From positions 310,001 to 374,000 of the forward strand of contig NZ_JANBBE010000002.1 in assembly GCF_024648825.1 (NCBI RefSeq): a stretch of DNA of 64,000 nucleotides. The letters run 5' to 3'. The translations under genes were made by a program, and so were the position numbers. The DNA comes from Lentzea californiensis (lineage in GTDB: Bacteria; Actinomycetota; Actinomycetes; Mycobacteriales; Pseudonocardiaceae). Under the pieces are notes generated by a model. That model was given only the letters and a program-made list of their open reading frames with translations. It did no database searches and was not told where the DNA came from. How positions within the stretch are numbered: the first letter of the stretch is position 1; the number at the start of each line of letters is the position of its first letter. Below, piece by piece: positions 28,750-36,675 of the stretch.

Positions 28750-29495
28750 GCGCACCGGTTCGCGGCAGGTCCACGCGAGTTCGCTCCGCGAACCGGAGAC
28801 CGAAGAGCGCCGAGTACCGGGCGCGGAGCAGGGTGATCCTGCGCCGCCGCCTGGTGGCGTTGCTGACAGTGCTTTCCGTGCTGGCACTGGCCTACTGCGT
28901 CTTCTTCACCCCGTTGCTCGGCGTCCGCCAGGTCGACGTCCGCGGCAACGTGGCGCTGACCGAGGACGAGGTCCGTGCCGTAGCGGAGATCGAGGCCGGC
29001 TCCCCGTTGGTGCGCTTGGACCTCAAGGAGATCCACGACCGCGTGGCCGGCATCCCGCGCGTCGCCGCCGTGGAGGTCGAACGCCAGCTCCCCGGCACGG
29101 TCCGGCTGCTGCTCACCGAACGCGTCCCGGTCGGCTCGGTGAAGCTGCCCGACGGCTTCCACCTCGTCGACTCGACCGGCAAGGACTACGCCGTCCTCCC
29201 GGCCCCCGCGCCGGGCGTGCCCGAACTGGTGCTGACGCTGCCGTCGTCCTCGGACCCGGCTACTCGCGCCGTGGTCGGGGTCGTGAACGAACTGCCGGAG
29301 AAGCTGCGGCCCAACGTGCTGTCGGTGGCGGCGACGACCAGTGCCGACGTGAAGCTGACGCTGTCAGGGAACCGCGTGGTGAAGTGGGGCAGCTCCGACG
29401 ACACGGCACGCAAGGCGGCCGTGCTGCTCGTGCTGCTCTCGCGGCCAGGCACGACCTACGACGTGTCGTCGCCGGACCTGGCCACGGTCTCCTAG
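28746..29495 (+). CDS. ftsQ: division protein FtsQ
   Basis: A 249-aa bitopic divisome protein. It has a basic cytoplasmic tail, a transmembrane helix (about 36-55) and a periplasm-side POTRA domain (about 58-126, opening [19 protein letters not shown]), then the FtsQ C-terminal domain. The start overlaps murC as ATGA. In most actinobacteria ftsZ follows directly; here 1.5 kb of other sequence intervenes. The stop codon falls inside the remains of an opposite-strand gene. Confidence 0.93.
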   Translation: MSAPVRGRSTRVRSANRRPKSAEYRARSRVILRRRLVALLTVLSVLALAYCVFFTPLLGVRQVDVRGNVALTEDEVRAVAEIEAGSPLVRLDLKEIHDRVAGIPRVAAVEVERQLPGTVRLLLTERVPVGSVKLPDGFHLVDSTGKDYAVLPAPAPGVPELVLTLPSSSDPATRAVVGVVNELPEKLRPNVLSVAATTSADVKLTLSGNRVVKWGSSDDTARKAAVLLVLLSRPGTTYDVSSPDLATVS

Positions 29496-29748
29496 CGTGG
29501 GCACGCCCAGCACCTTGTTGTCCTGTTTGAGGATCTCCACCTGCGCGCCGTCGCGCATGTCGCTGTAGCCACCAGAACCGCAGCGTCCGGTGACGGTCAT
29601 GCTGCCCCCGACGGTGAACGTGCCGGGTGCGCACGGAGGTCCTTCAGTCCGAGGTCGTGTTCGTCACGGCCGTGGTGCCGGTGGCCGTGACGGCGTGGGG
29701 AACCGGCGCGGCCGCCGGTTCCGGGACCGATGGATCGGTTGCGAGCAC
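29492..29748 (-). pseudogene. decayed secreted/lipoprotein-like gene, frameshifted and truncated
   Basis: From GTG 29748, with GGAG eight bases before it, the minus strand encodes a short proline/alanine-rich start ending at TGA 29646-29644 after 34 codons. In another frame, immediately downstream, lies GTFTVGGSMTVTGRCGSGG followed by YSDMRDGAQVEILKQDNKVLG, down to about 29500. That block resembles the C-x-G-x-GGYSDI repeat-like core of a family of small actinobacterial secreted proteins (recalled, not searched). Coding similarity stops at the ftsQ end. I read it as one gene broken by a frameshift near 29640 and missing its 3' half. Confidence 0.5.
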
Positions 29749-29772
29749 AAAGGATTCTCCTGTGAGTCCGGG

Positions 29773-29898
29773 TCAGCCGTTCGGCCTCAGCCGCGCCGTC
29801 GCGACCCGTGCGACGAGGCTGCCCAGCCTGCTCGTGACGAGTTCCAGGACGATCGCTTCGACGACGAGCGAACGCACGGACGCGGGTGCGGGTGCCAA
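29773..29898 (-). CDS. small hydrophobic ORF, 41 aa
   Basis: A possible 41-residue protein from TTG 29898, with AGGAGG six bases upstream on the coding strand. It is mostly hydrophobic with several arginines (segment SLVVEAIVLELVTSRLGSL), so it could form one membrane or amphipathic helix. It ends 24 bases before the start of the decayed lipoprotein-like gene, as in a small operon. No family is recognised; it may itself be a remnant. Confidence 0.3.
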   Translation of the reverse strand: MAPAPASVRSLVVEAIVLELVTSRLGSLVARVATARLRPNG

Positions 29899-30135
29899 GA
29901 CATGCCTCCTGGTGATGAACGACTACCTGCTCATCGGACAGCCATCCGCGGTATTAGCCGTCTTGATCGTTGTCACCCGAAGGAAGTACTCAGGCCGGGC
30001 CACGTCGTGCTTGCGGGCGCTGGTCTCGCCGGACCGTAGGCGGCGTTGCGCTTTGCGGGACACCAGTTGGCGGACTGGGGCAGCGGCGGATAAATGCGGT
30101 GCGGTGACCTCGCGCGCTCATGCAGGCTGCGCCGC

Positions 30136-30630
30136 ATGACACGAGTTGTACCGCCCTTTGTCGCTGATGAGCGTGCGACGTACACGGCCCTGTTGGACTA
30201 CCTGCGCGCCACGATCGAACTGAAGGTCGAGGGCCTCAGGGACGCCGACGCGACGCGGGCGGTGCTGCCCTCGAAGCTGACGACCGCGGCCGGCGTGGTG
30301 AAGCACGTGCGGTGGACCGAGCACCACTGGTTCGAGGTGGTGCTCGCGGGCCGTGACTCGCGCGCGCCGTACACGATGGAGGACCCCGACGCGGACTGGC
30401 GCGTCGAGGAGGGCGAGACGCTCGCCGGGTTCCTGGCGGACTACCGCGCGCAGTGCGACACCAGCCGGGAGGTCCTCGCCGGTCTGGAGCTCGACGCCGA
30501 GGTGCCGTTCCGGGGTGATCGGACGATCTCGGCCCGCTGGGTCCTCGCGCACCTCGTCGACGAGACCGCCCGGCACGCCGGCCACCTGGACGTGGTCAGG
30601 GAACTGCTGGACGGGACCGTCGGCGACTAG
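30136..30630 (+). CDS. DinB-family (DUF664) protein
   Basis: A 164-aa four-helix-bundle protein of the DinB/YfiT-like superfamily, whose members include mycothiol- and bacillithiol-dependent transferases and hydrolases. Metal-site histidines are likely in KHVRWTEHHWFEVV and in the C-terminal HLVDETARHAGHLDVVREL, the usual H...H-x-x-x-H layout. ATG 30136 fits the family N-terminus (TRVVPPFVADERAT); no Shine-Dalgarno sequence is visible. It lies between ftsQ and ftsZ and is unlikely to act in division. The substrate is unknown. Confidence 0.85.
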   Translation: MTRVVPPFVADERATYTALLDYLRATIELKVEGLRDADATRAVLPSKLTTAAGVVKHVRWTEHHWFEVVLAGRDSRAPYTMEDPDADWRVEEGETLAGFLADYRAQCDTSREVLAGLELDAEVPFRGDRTISARWVLAHLVDETARHAGHLDVVRELLDGTVGD

Positions 30631-30871
30631 CTCGCGCTTCTCCTGGTCAAGGCAAGCTGGGCGAGCGTCCCCGACGGAAAACGTCGATAGGACGGGCGAG
30701 ACGATCTCCGATTCGAGGTCCGACTAGGCTTGCGGGTGCGTCGTACTCAGGACCGTACGCGCTACTTGACGGCACGACCGGGGAGTAGTAGCGCACAGTG
30801 TTGGGACCCTACGGCGTGGCTGCTGGACCGACGCACCGCTGGTGCTTACCGTCCAGCAGGAACATACGGGG

Positions 30872-30913
30872 TTGACATAACTCTGGGCCTCGACGAGAGG
30901 TTGAGAGTCTCAA
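30872..30913 (+). promoter_or_regulatory. ftsZ upstream region: TTGACA and dyad elements
   Basis: A perfect TTGACA (30872-30877) is followed by a dyad: CTCT-GGG-CCTC (30881-30891), a 5-base loop, and GAGG-TTG-AGAG (30897-30907). TTGAGA-G-TCTCAA (30901-30913) is a second, perfect palindrome overlapping it. No good -10 lies 16-18 bases after TTGACA. The block sits 58 bases before ftsZ and may be an operator or a 5'-UTR structure. The rest of the 340-bp DinB-ftsZ gap holds another TTGACG (30766) and no gene. Confidence 0.45.
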
Positions 30914-30970
30914 TCCGGGTGCAGCACACCCAGCACCACAGCGCGGACCACGATCAGGAAGGCGGATCCG

Positions 30971-32323
30971 ATGACGCCCCCGCACAACTACCTCGCGGTG
31001 ATCAAGGTCGTCGGCATCGGTGGTGGCGGTGTCAACGCCGTCAACCGCATGATCGAGGTCGGGCTGAAGGGCGTCGAGTTCATCGCGGTGAACACCGATG
31101 CCCAGGCCTTGCTGATGTCTGATGCCGACGTGAAGCTCGACATCGGCCGGGAGTTGACCCGCGGCCTCGGTGCGGGCGCGAACCCCGAGGTCGGGCACAG
31201 GGCCGCCGAAGACCACCGCGAGGAGATCGAGGAGGTCCTCAAGGGGGCCGACATGGTCTTCGTCACCGCGGGTGAGGGCGGCGGCACGGGTACCGGCGGC
31301 GCCCCGGTGGTGGCCTCGATCGCCCGCAAGCTCGGCGCACTGACCATCGGTGTCGTGACCCGCCCGTTCTCCTTCGAGGGCAAGCGCCGCGCCAAGCAGG
31401 CCGAAGACGGCATCCAGGCGCTGCGCAACGAGTGCGACACGCTCATCGTCATCCCGAACGACCGGCTGCTGCAGCTCGGCGACATCGGCGTGAGCCTGAT
31501 GGACGCCTTCCGCTCCGCGGACGAGGTGCTCCTGTCCGGTGTCCAGGGCATCACCGACCTGATCACGACCCCCGGTCTGATCAACCTGGACTTCGCCGAC
31601 GTCAAGTCGGTCATGTCCGGCGCGGGTTCGGCGTTGATGGGCATCGGCTCGGCGCGAGGAGAGGGCAGAGCGGTGCAAGCCGCGCAGAAGGCCATCAACT
31701 CGCCACTGCTGGAAGCCTCGATGGAGGGCGCGCACGGCGTGCTGCTGTCCATCGCCGGCGGCTCCGACCTGGGGTTGTTCGAGATCAACGAGTCGGCCTC
31801 GCTCGTCCAGGAGGCCGCGCACCCCGACGCGAACATCATCTTCGGTACGGTCATCGACGACTCCCTGGGCGACGAGGTCCGGGTCACGGTGATCGCGGCC
31901 GGCTTCGACGCCGGAGGCCCGACCCACAAGAAGCTGGAGCCGACGGCGCTGTCCTCGCCGCCTCGGACGGCCAGCGGGCCGATCGCCTCCGCCACGGCCA
32001 CGCCTACCCACGTGCAGCAGCCGGTGGCTCAGACTCCGCCGCCCGTTCAGGCGCCTGTCGCTCAGGCACCCGTTCAGGCTCCGGTCCAGCACCCGGTCCA
32101 GCAACCAGTTCAGCATTCGGTCCAGCCCGAGGTTCGGCACGCGCCGCCTGTGCAGCAGCCTCCTACCACGGTGCCGCCTCAGCCTTCGCCGGCTCAGGGG
32201 AACGGGTACGTGCCCTCCGCGCCTCGGTCCTTGTCGCCCAACGGGTCGTTGCCTTCTCGGGCTGTGCCGGTTACCGAGGACCCTGACGATGAGGTGGATG
32301 TGCCGCCGTTCATGCGGCGGTGA
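30971..32323 (+). CDS. ftsZ: cell division GTPase FtsZ
   Basis: A 450-aa tubulin-like GTPase forming the Z ring. ATG 30971 follows AGGAAGG. The tubulin signature GGGTGTG is at residues 103-109 and the T7-loop region contains [11 protein letters not shown]. After about residue 320 comes a long linker rich in Q, P, V and A with near-repeats of [10 protein letters not shown] type (tandem at the DNA level, about 32035-32130). It ends in DVPPFMRR, the conserved tip that binds SepF and FtsW. A strong terminator follows. Confidence 0.97.
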   Translation: MTPPHNYLAVIKVVGIGGGGVNAVNRMIEVGLKGVEFIAVNTDAQALLMSDADVKLDIGRELTRGLGAGANPEVGHRAAEDHREEIEEVLKGADMVFVTAGEGGGTGTGGAPVVASIARKLGALTIGVVTRPFSFEGKRRAKQAEDGIQALRNECDTLIVIPNDRLLQLGDIGVSLMDAFRSADEVLLSGVQGITDLITTPGLINLDFADVKSVMSGAGSALMGIGSARGEGRAVQAAQKAINSPLLEASMEGAHGVLLSIAGGSDLGLFEINESASLVQEAAHPDANIIFGTVIDDSLGDEVRVTVIAAGFDAGGPTHKKLEPTALSSPPRTASGPIASATATPTHVQQPVAQTPPPVQAPVAQAPVQAPVQHPVQQPVQHSVQPEVRHAPPVQQPPTTVPPQPSPAQGNGYVPSAPRSLSPNGSLPSRAVPVTEDPDDEVDVPPFMRR

Positions 32324-32418
32324 GGTTCGGGTCTGGCCGTTTCGGGTCGGAGCTGCTTTGGCTGGCGCCGGGGCTGTTGCCGGACCTGATGTGCCGGACT
32401 TGATGTGCTGATCTTGTC

Positions 32419-32453
32419 GGACCCCCTGAGTAGCGTTTGGGCTCAGGGGGTCC
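32419..32453 (+). terminator. strong terminator after ftsZ
   Basis: A perfect 12-bp stem (GGACCCCCTGAG at 32419-32430 with its complement at 32442-32453), an 11-nt loop, then TTCTATT. It lies 96 bases after the ftsZ stop and separates ftsZ from the pgeF-divIVA group. Confidence 0.85.
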
Positions 32454-32568
32454 TTCTATTGGGGGGACGCCTGCGTCAGCTTGGCTGCCTTGCGGTTTCG
32501 GGGTGGGTGGGCGCGACCTTGTGGGTGGTTGGGTTGCGGGCGGCCTGGTTGCCTTGCGTGCTCTCCCT

Positions 32569-32610
32569 GGGGCTCTGCCCCGGACCCCGGCAATCTGATC
32601 AGGGGGTCCG
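32569..32610. repeat. GC-rich extragenic palindromes
   Basis: Two adjoining hairpins: GGGGC-TCT-GCCCC (32569-32581) and CGGACCCC with its complement (32581-32588 and 32603-32610). The combined GGGGCTCTGCCCCGGACCCC word is of the kind dispersed in many intergenic spaces of actinomycete genomes. Its role is unknown. Confidence 0.55.
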
Positions 32611-32713
32611 CGCCACGGGTGGGTTGATGGCACGCCTGTTGCGTTGGGCGGCTGCCTGTTGCTTAGAGGGTTGCGGTGGCGATGGGACCCCACCGCCTAT
32701 GCCTTGCAGTAAG

Positions 32714-32765
32714 GACGGCTCGCCTGCGGCATCGCGTGCGGGAAGACAGCTCGCCTTCGGCTTCG
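32714..32765. repeat. two 21-bp imperfect direct repeats
   Basis: 32714-32734 and 32745-32765 agree at 18 of 21 positions, sharing the core CTCGCCT(G/T)CGGC(A/T)TCG. They lie in the 517-bp ftsZ-pgeF gap, which otherwise contains only the terminator, the palindromes and G-rich low-complexity sequence without a supportable gene. Confidence 0.5.
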
Positions 32766-32840
32766 TGTGGGTGGCGGCATCGCCATCGGTGTCTGCGGGG
32801 GAGGGCTGGGGTGCGTGTTCGTGCGAACTAGGGTGTGAGT

Positions 32841-33545
32841 GTGCGCATTCGTCGTGTTGTCACCACCCGTGCCGGTGGCGTGTCCAAGGCGCCTTACGAG
32901 TCGTTCAACCTCGGCGATCACGTTGGGGACGACCTTCGAGCCGTTGAGGCGAACCGGGGGCGGCTGGCTGAGGGGATCGGGCTTTCTGCTGATCGGTTGG
33001 TCTGGATGGAGCAGGTGCACGGGCGCACTGTTGCCACCGTGGACGGGCCGCAGGCTGAGCCGCTTGAGGCTACTGATGCCGTTGTGACGAAACGGGCTGG
33101 TCTCGGGCTTGTCGTGTTGACTGCTGACTGTGTGCCGGTTCTGCTCGGGGATCAAGAGGCCGGGGTTGTCGGGGCCGTGCACGCTGGGCGTGTTGGTGCT
33201 CGGGTTGGTGTTGTCGTCGAGGCTCTCAAGGCGATGATGGCGCTGGGGGCCGAGCTTGAGCGCGTTGAGGTTTTGCTTGGGCCCTCGGTGTGCGGTGAGT
33301 GTTACGAGGTGCCCGCCGAGATGCAGAAGGACGTCGAGAAGCACTTGCCCGGTAGTGCCTCCAAGTCGCGGAAAGGTACGCCTGCCTTGGATTTGCGGGC
33401 CGGGCTGTGGAATCAGCTCGCCAGTGCCGGGGTCGGGAAGATCGGGGTCGATCCTCGGTGCACGTTCGAGGAGAAGGACCTGTTCAGCCATCGGCGGCAG
33501 GCGCCTACCGGGCGGCTTGCCTCGGTGATCTGGATTGAGCCGTGA
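32841..33545 (+). CDS. pgeF: purine nucleoside phosphorylase/peptidoglycan editing factor PgeF-like (laccase domain)
   Basis: A 234-aa multicopper-oxidase-like YlmD/YfiH protein. Members act on purine nucleosides and, in E. coli, remove misincorporated residues from cell-wall precursors. Motifs are TTRAGGVSKAPYESFNLGDHVGDD, split here as TTRAGGVS and FNLGDHVGDD, then the metal-site TADCVPVLL (Cys) and VHAGRVG, where the usual HAGWRG has lost its Trp. GTG 32841 is chosen because TAGGGT (32829-32834) lies six bases upstream, a leaderless layout; GTG 32835 would add two residues. The stop overlaps yggS as GTGA. Confidence 0.85.
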   Translation: MRIRRVVTTRAGGVSKAPYESFNLGDHVGDDLRAVEANRGRLAEGIGLSADRLVWMEQVHGRTVATVDGPQAEPLEATDAVVTKRAGLGLVVLTADCVPVLLGDQEAGVVGAVHAGRVGARVGVVVEALKAMMALGAELERVEVLLGPSVCGECYEVPAEMQKDVEKHLPGSASKSRKGTPALDLRAGLWNQLASAGVGKIGVDPRCTFEEKDLFSHRRQAPTGRLASVIWIEP

Positions 33546-34240
33546 ACCGGGCCGAGGAGTTGGCGGCGAACCTCGCGGAGGTCGAGGAGCGCATCGCCAA
33601 AGCGTGTGAGGTGGCTGGGCGGGCTCGGGACGAGGTGATGTTGCTGGCGGTGACGAAAACGTGGCCCGCCAGCGATGTGGAGATCCTTTACGGGCTCGGG
33701 CTCCGGCATTTCGCCGAGAACCGCGACCAGGAGGCCGGTGCGAAGGTCGGCCAGTTGAGACACCTCGGCGAGGCGCGGTGGCACATGGTCGGGCGGTTGC
33801 AGCGGAACAAGGCGAAGTCCGTCGTCGAGTGGGCCGACCAGGTCGACTCCGTGGACAGCGTCCGGCTGGCCGAGGCGCTGGCGAAGGCCGCGCACGCGAA
33901 AGGCGCCAAGCTTGACGTGTTGCTGCAGGTCAGCATCGACGGGGACACGTCGCGCGGTGGGGTTGCTGTTGCGGATGTGGCGGAACTGGCTGGCGTGATC
34001 ACTCGTTCGGGTGATCTTATTCTCCGAGGTGCGATGACTGTCGCGCCTCGGACGATGGAGCCATCGCAGGCGTTTCAGGCGTTGGTTTCGGTGGTATCTC
34101 GCCTACGTGATGATCATCCCACTGCCACCCATGTGTCAGCGGGATTGAGCGGTGACCTGGAAGATGCCATCTCGCACGGATCGACCTGTGTGCGTGTCGG
34201 AACGGCGTTGCTCGGCGGCCGGCGACTAACCTCGCCATAG
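33542..34240 (+). CDS. yggS: PLP homeostasis protein YggS/PLPBP
   Basis: A 232-aa PLP-binding protein of the COG0325 family, which buffers pyridoxal phosphate. The PLP lysine is Lys39 in AVTKTW; HFAENRDQEA, RWHMVGRLQRNK (usual H-x-I-G-x-L-Q-x-N-K) and the C-terminal SAGLSGDLEDAISHGST phosphate-binding block are all present. The GTG start overlaps the pgeF stop. The pgeF-yggS-sepF-yggT-divIVA order is standard downstream of ftsZ in Gram-positive bacteria. Confidence 0.93.
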   Translation: MNRAEELAANLAEVEERIAKACEVAGRARDEVMLLAVTKTWPASDVEILYGLGLRHFAENRDQEAGAKVGQLRHLGEARWHMVGRLQRNKAKSVVEWADQVDSVDSVRLAEALAKAAHAKGAKLDVLLQVSIDGDTSRGGVAVADVAELAGVITRSGDLILRGAMTVAPRTMEPSQAFQALVSVVSRLRDDHPTATHVSAGLSGDLEDAISHGSTCVRVGTALLGGRRLTSP

Positions 34241-34307
34241 GTTGTCGGGAACCTCGGGACCGTCCGCACCGTCCCTAAGAGTGGGGAACCGCCGAGGAGG
34301 GGCTGGA

Positions 34308-34961
34308 ATGAGCGCTTTGCACAAGCTGAAGGCCTACTTCGGGATGGTCCCCGCCGAGTACGCAGACGACCCCGGCTACGACGACGACCGCGGCCGCTAC
34401 GGCGACTACCGGTCCGAGTACGCGGCCGAGGCCGACGACTACGACCCGTATCCGCGGCGCAGCCGCGTGTTCACACCGGGCCGGTCGGAGCTCCAGGGCT
34501 CCGGGTACCGGGCCGACATCGACGAGCCGGACGACTACGAGCCCGAGTCGCGGCGCGGGGGCAACCCCCCGGGCACGCGGCGCTGGAGTGCCGATGCACC
34601 CGTGCACGGCGCACTCGCTGTCGAGCCGCAGCGCGAACCCGTGAGCAGGCTGCGCCCGGTTGCCGAGCCGGCAGGCAACCCGTTGGCGCGCATCACCACG
34701 CTTCACCCCCGTACCTACAGCGAGGCGCGCACGATCGGGGAGCACTACCGCGACGGCACCCCTGTGATCTTGAACCTGACCGACATGGACGACGCGGACG
34801 CGAAGCGTCTCGTCGACTTCTCGGCCGGACTGGCGTTCGCTCTGCGCGGGTCCATGGACAAGATCACGAGCAGGGTGTTCCTTCTCTCACCGCCGAACGT
34901 TGACGTCACGGCGGAGGACCGCAGGAAGCTGGCCGAGGGCGGGTTCGGGAACCACGGTTAG
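34308..34961 (+). CDS. sepF: FtsZ membrane anchor SepF
   Basis: A 217-aa division protein. ATG 34308 follows GAGGAGGGG. The N-terminal MSALHKLKAYFGM is the membrane-binding amphipathic helix. A long acidic, tyrosine-rich disordered region (about 16-120) precedes the SepF core (about 128-210), with the FtsZ-binding ITTLHPRTYSEARTIGEHYR and FLLSPPNVDV motifs. SepF tethers FtsZ tips in actinobacteria, which lack FtsA and ZipA. Confidence 0.94.
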   Translation: MSALHKLKAYFGMVPAEYADDPGYDDDRGRYGDYRSEYAAEADDYDPYPRRSRVFTPGRSELQGSGYRADIDEPDDYEPESRRGGNPPGTRRWSADAPVHGALAVEPQREPVSRLRPVAEPAGNPLARITTLHPRTYSEARTIGEHYRDGTPVILNLTDMDDADAKRLVDFSAGLAFALRGSMDKITSRVFLLSPPNVDVTAEDRRKLAEGGFGNHG

Positions 34962-34970
34962 AGTTGACCT

Positions 34971-35273
34971 GTGTTCTCCATTCGTCTCGTCCTCTTCTAC
35001 GTCCTGTTCGCGTTCTCCCTGTTCCTGACCGCGCGTGTCGTGGTCGAGATGGTGCGGACGTTCGCGAGGGAGTGGCGCCCAGCGGGCGGCGTAGCCGTGA
35101 CGCTTGAGACCGTCTACACGGTCACCGACCCACCGGTTCGTGTGCTCCGTCGGGTGATCCCGACTGTGCGGATCGGGGGCGTCGGGCTGGACCTATCGAT
35201 TATTGTGCTGTGGCTGGTCGTTATCATTCTGATGCGATTTGCAGATCCCAGGGTGACGGGGACCATGGGATGA
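34971..35273 (+). CDS. YggT-family membrane protein
   Basis: A 100-aa protein with two transmembrane segments (about 5-25 and 75-92) separated by a loop containing the family motif TDPPVRVLRRVIP. YggT proteins almost always lie between sepF and divIVA; their function is unsettled, with links to osmotic stress and cell envelope. GTG 34971 has no clear Shine-Dalgarno sequence and lies nine bases after sepF. Confidence 0.9.
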   Translation: MFSIRLVLFYVLFAFSLFLTARVVVEMVRTFAREWRPAGGVAVTLETVYTVTDPPVRVLRRVIPTVRIGGVGLDLSIIVLWLVVIILMRFADPRVTGTMG

Positions 35274-35303
35274 CCGCAGCCCAGGAGTGCGAGAGGTGAT
35301 CCG

Positions 35304-36119
35304 ATGCCGTTGACCCCCGCTGATGTGCACAACGTTGCATTCAGCAAGCCGCCGATTGGCAAGCGGGGCTACAACGAGGACGAGGTAGACGCGTTCCTCG
35401 ACCTGGTTGAGGGCGAGCTCGCCCGCTTGATCGAGGAGAACAACGACCTCCGTCAGCAGGTCGAGCAGCTCGACCAGCAGCTCGAGACGTCGCGTGCCGA
35501 CCTCGACGACGCGCGAGCGAAGGCTTCTGCCAGCCCCATGACGACCCGTATGCCGGTGGAGGAGCCGCGCCGCCTGGCGCCGGTCCCGCCGCCCTCGGTC
35601 ATGGAGCAGACGTCCCCCGGTGGTGGCGGAGACCACCACGTGCAGGCCGCGAAGGTCCTGGGCCTTGCCCAGGAGATGGCGGACCGGCTGACGGGCGAGG
35701 CGAAGGCCGAAGCGGACGGCATGCTGTCCGAGGCGCGCACGAAGTCCGAGCAGCTGTTGTCCGAGGCCCGTGCCAAGGCCGACACGATGGTCAACGAGGC
35801 GCGCACGCGTGCCGAGACCATGCTGAACGACGCGCGGACGCGTTCCGAGACGCTGGAGCGGCAGGCCCGTGAGAAGGCCACCGCGCTGGACCGTGACGCG
35901 CAGCGCAAGCACGCTGAGGTGATGGGCAACATCACCCAGGAGAAGAACACGCTCGAGAAGCAGATCGACAAGCTGCAGACGTTCGAACGTGAGTACCGCA
36001 CGCGACTGAAGACGATGCTTGAGTCGTCCCTGCGCGACCTCCAGGACCGCGGCCCCGCCGCTCCGTCCGAGGGTCGGTCCCAGGGCTACTCCTTCGGCGC
36101 ACGCGCCGAAGCCGGCTGA
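35304..36119 (+). CDS. divIVA: polar growth protein DivIVA/Wag31
   Basis: A 271-aa coiled-coil scaffold that marks curved membrane and directs tip growth in actinobacteria. The N-terminal lipid-binding domain opens [17 protein letters not shown] and contains [17 protein letters not shown] first coiled coil (about 30-75), a variable linker, and a long alanine/glutamate/arginine coiled coil with [19 protein letters not shown]-type heptads (about 110-245) follow. The gene is essential in mycobacteria and is usually regulated by PknA/PknB phosphorylation; no site is assigned here. Confidence 0.95.
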   Translation: MPLTPADVHNVAFSKPPIGKRGYNEDEVDAFLDLVEGELARLIEENNDLRQQVEQLDQQLETSRADLDDARAKASASPMTTRMPVEEPRRLAPVPPPSVMEQTSPGGGGDHHVQAAKVLGLAQEMADRLTGEAKAEADGMLSEARTKSEQLLSEARAKADTMVNEARTRAETMLNDARTRSETLERQAREKATALDRDAQRKHAEVMGNITQEKNTLEKQIDKLQTFEREYRTRLKTMLESSLRDLQDRGPAAPSEGRSQGYSFGARAEAG

Positions 36120-36134
36120 ACTACTGTTCGCTAG

Positions 36135-36620
36135 GTGCTCTTCGTAGTTCTGCTTCTGGTGCTGGCAGCCCTCGGGTTGCTCGTTCCTGCGCTGGCCACG
36201 TCCAACACGATCTGGGCGTGGTCTTCAGTGGGCGCGAGCGTGCTCGCTGCCCTGGTCCTGGCTTGGGACTGGTGGCGGAGACGGCCGGGGGACCCCGCTG
36301 CCGACGCGCAGAGTGTAGATCAACTACGTGCAGCTGATGATCAACGGGTGGCGGGGCCGGCGGTAGCCGACACGCCGTCCGCTGACGAGGAACCACCGGA
36401 AGAGGACACCGACGCGGCGGACATGCTCGTCGTGGCCGATCTGGTGGACGAGGTGCGGGTGCTGGACGAACGGCCCCGATACCACCTGAGTTCGTGCTCC
36501 TGGCTTGCCGGGAGGCCCACGCTGGGCCTCCCGGTGCAGGAGGCACGGCAGTTGCAGTTCACGCCGTGTGCGCTGTGCACCCCGGACGCGGTCCTGGTGC
36601 GCAGAAGCCGTACCGCGTGA
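36135..36620 (+). CDS. membrane protein with C-terminal Ada-like Cys/His module
   Basis: A 161-aa protein of unknown function directly after divIVA. Two N-terminal transmembrane helices (about 2-20 and 26-45) and an acidic linker (60-105) lead to a compact C-terminal module with YHLSSCSWLAGR and EARQLQFTPCALCTP. His117, Cys121, Cys145 and Cys148 are spaced like the zinc module of Ada and of some nuclease tails, so a metal site is likely. GTG 36135 has TACTGT (36122-36127) seven bases upstream and no Shine-Dalgarno sequence, so it looks leaderless. A role at the cell pole is only a guess from position. Confidence 0.75.
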   Translation: MLFVVLLLVLAALGLLVPALATSNTIWAWSSVGASVLAALVLAWDWWRRRPGDPAADAQSVDQLRAADDQRVAGPAVADTPSADEEPPEEDTDAADMLVVADLVDEVRVLDERPRYHLSSCSWLAGRPTLGLPVQEARQLQFTPCALCTPDAVLVRRSRTA

Positions 36621-36675
36621 TCTGGAATACGTCGTTTCGCGGACCGACGGAGTAGTCGCGCGCTAAGAACGACAC

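Noticed and set aside
29627-30139. A 170-codon plus-strand frame between ftsQ and the DinB gene
   Set aside because: Composition is low-complexity Ser/Thr/Ala/Arg, it lies opposite the lipoprotein-like remnant, and no start site is supported.
32405-32947. A plus-strand frame through the ftsZ-pgeF gap
   Set aside because: It reads across the ftsZ terminator hairpin and repeat elements, is Trp/Gly/Cys-rich from G-runs, and overlaps pgeF in another frame.
36090-36111. GC-rich hairpin at the end of divIVA
   Set aside because: It lies inside the coding sequence, has a loop of a few bases and no T-run, so I did not call it a terminator.
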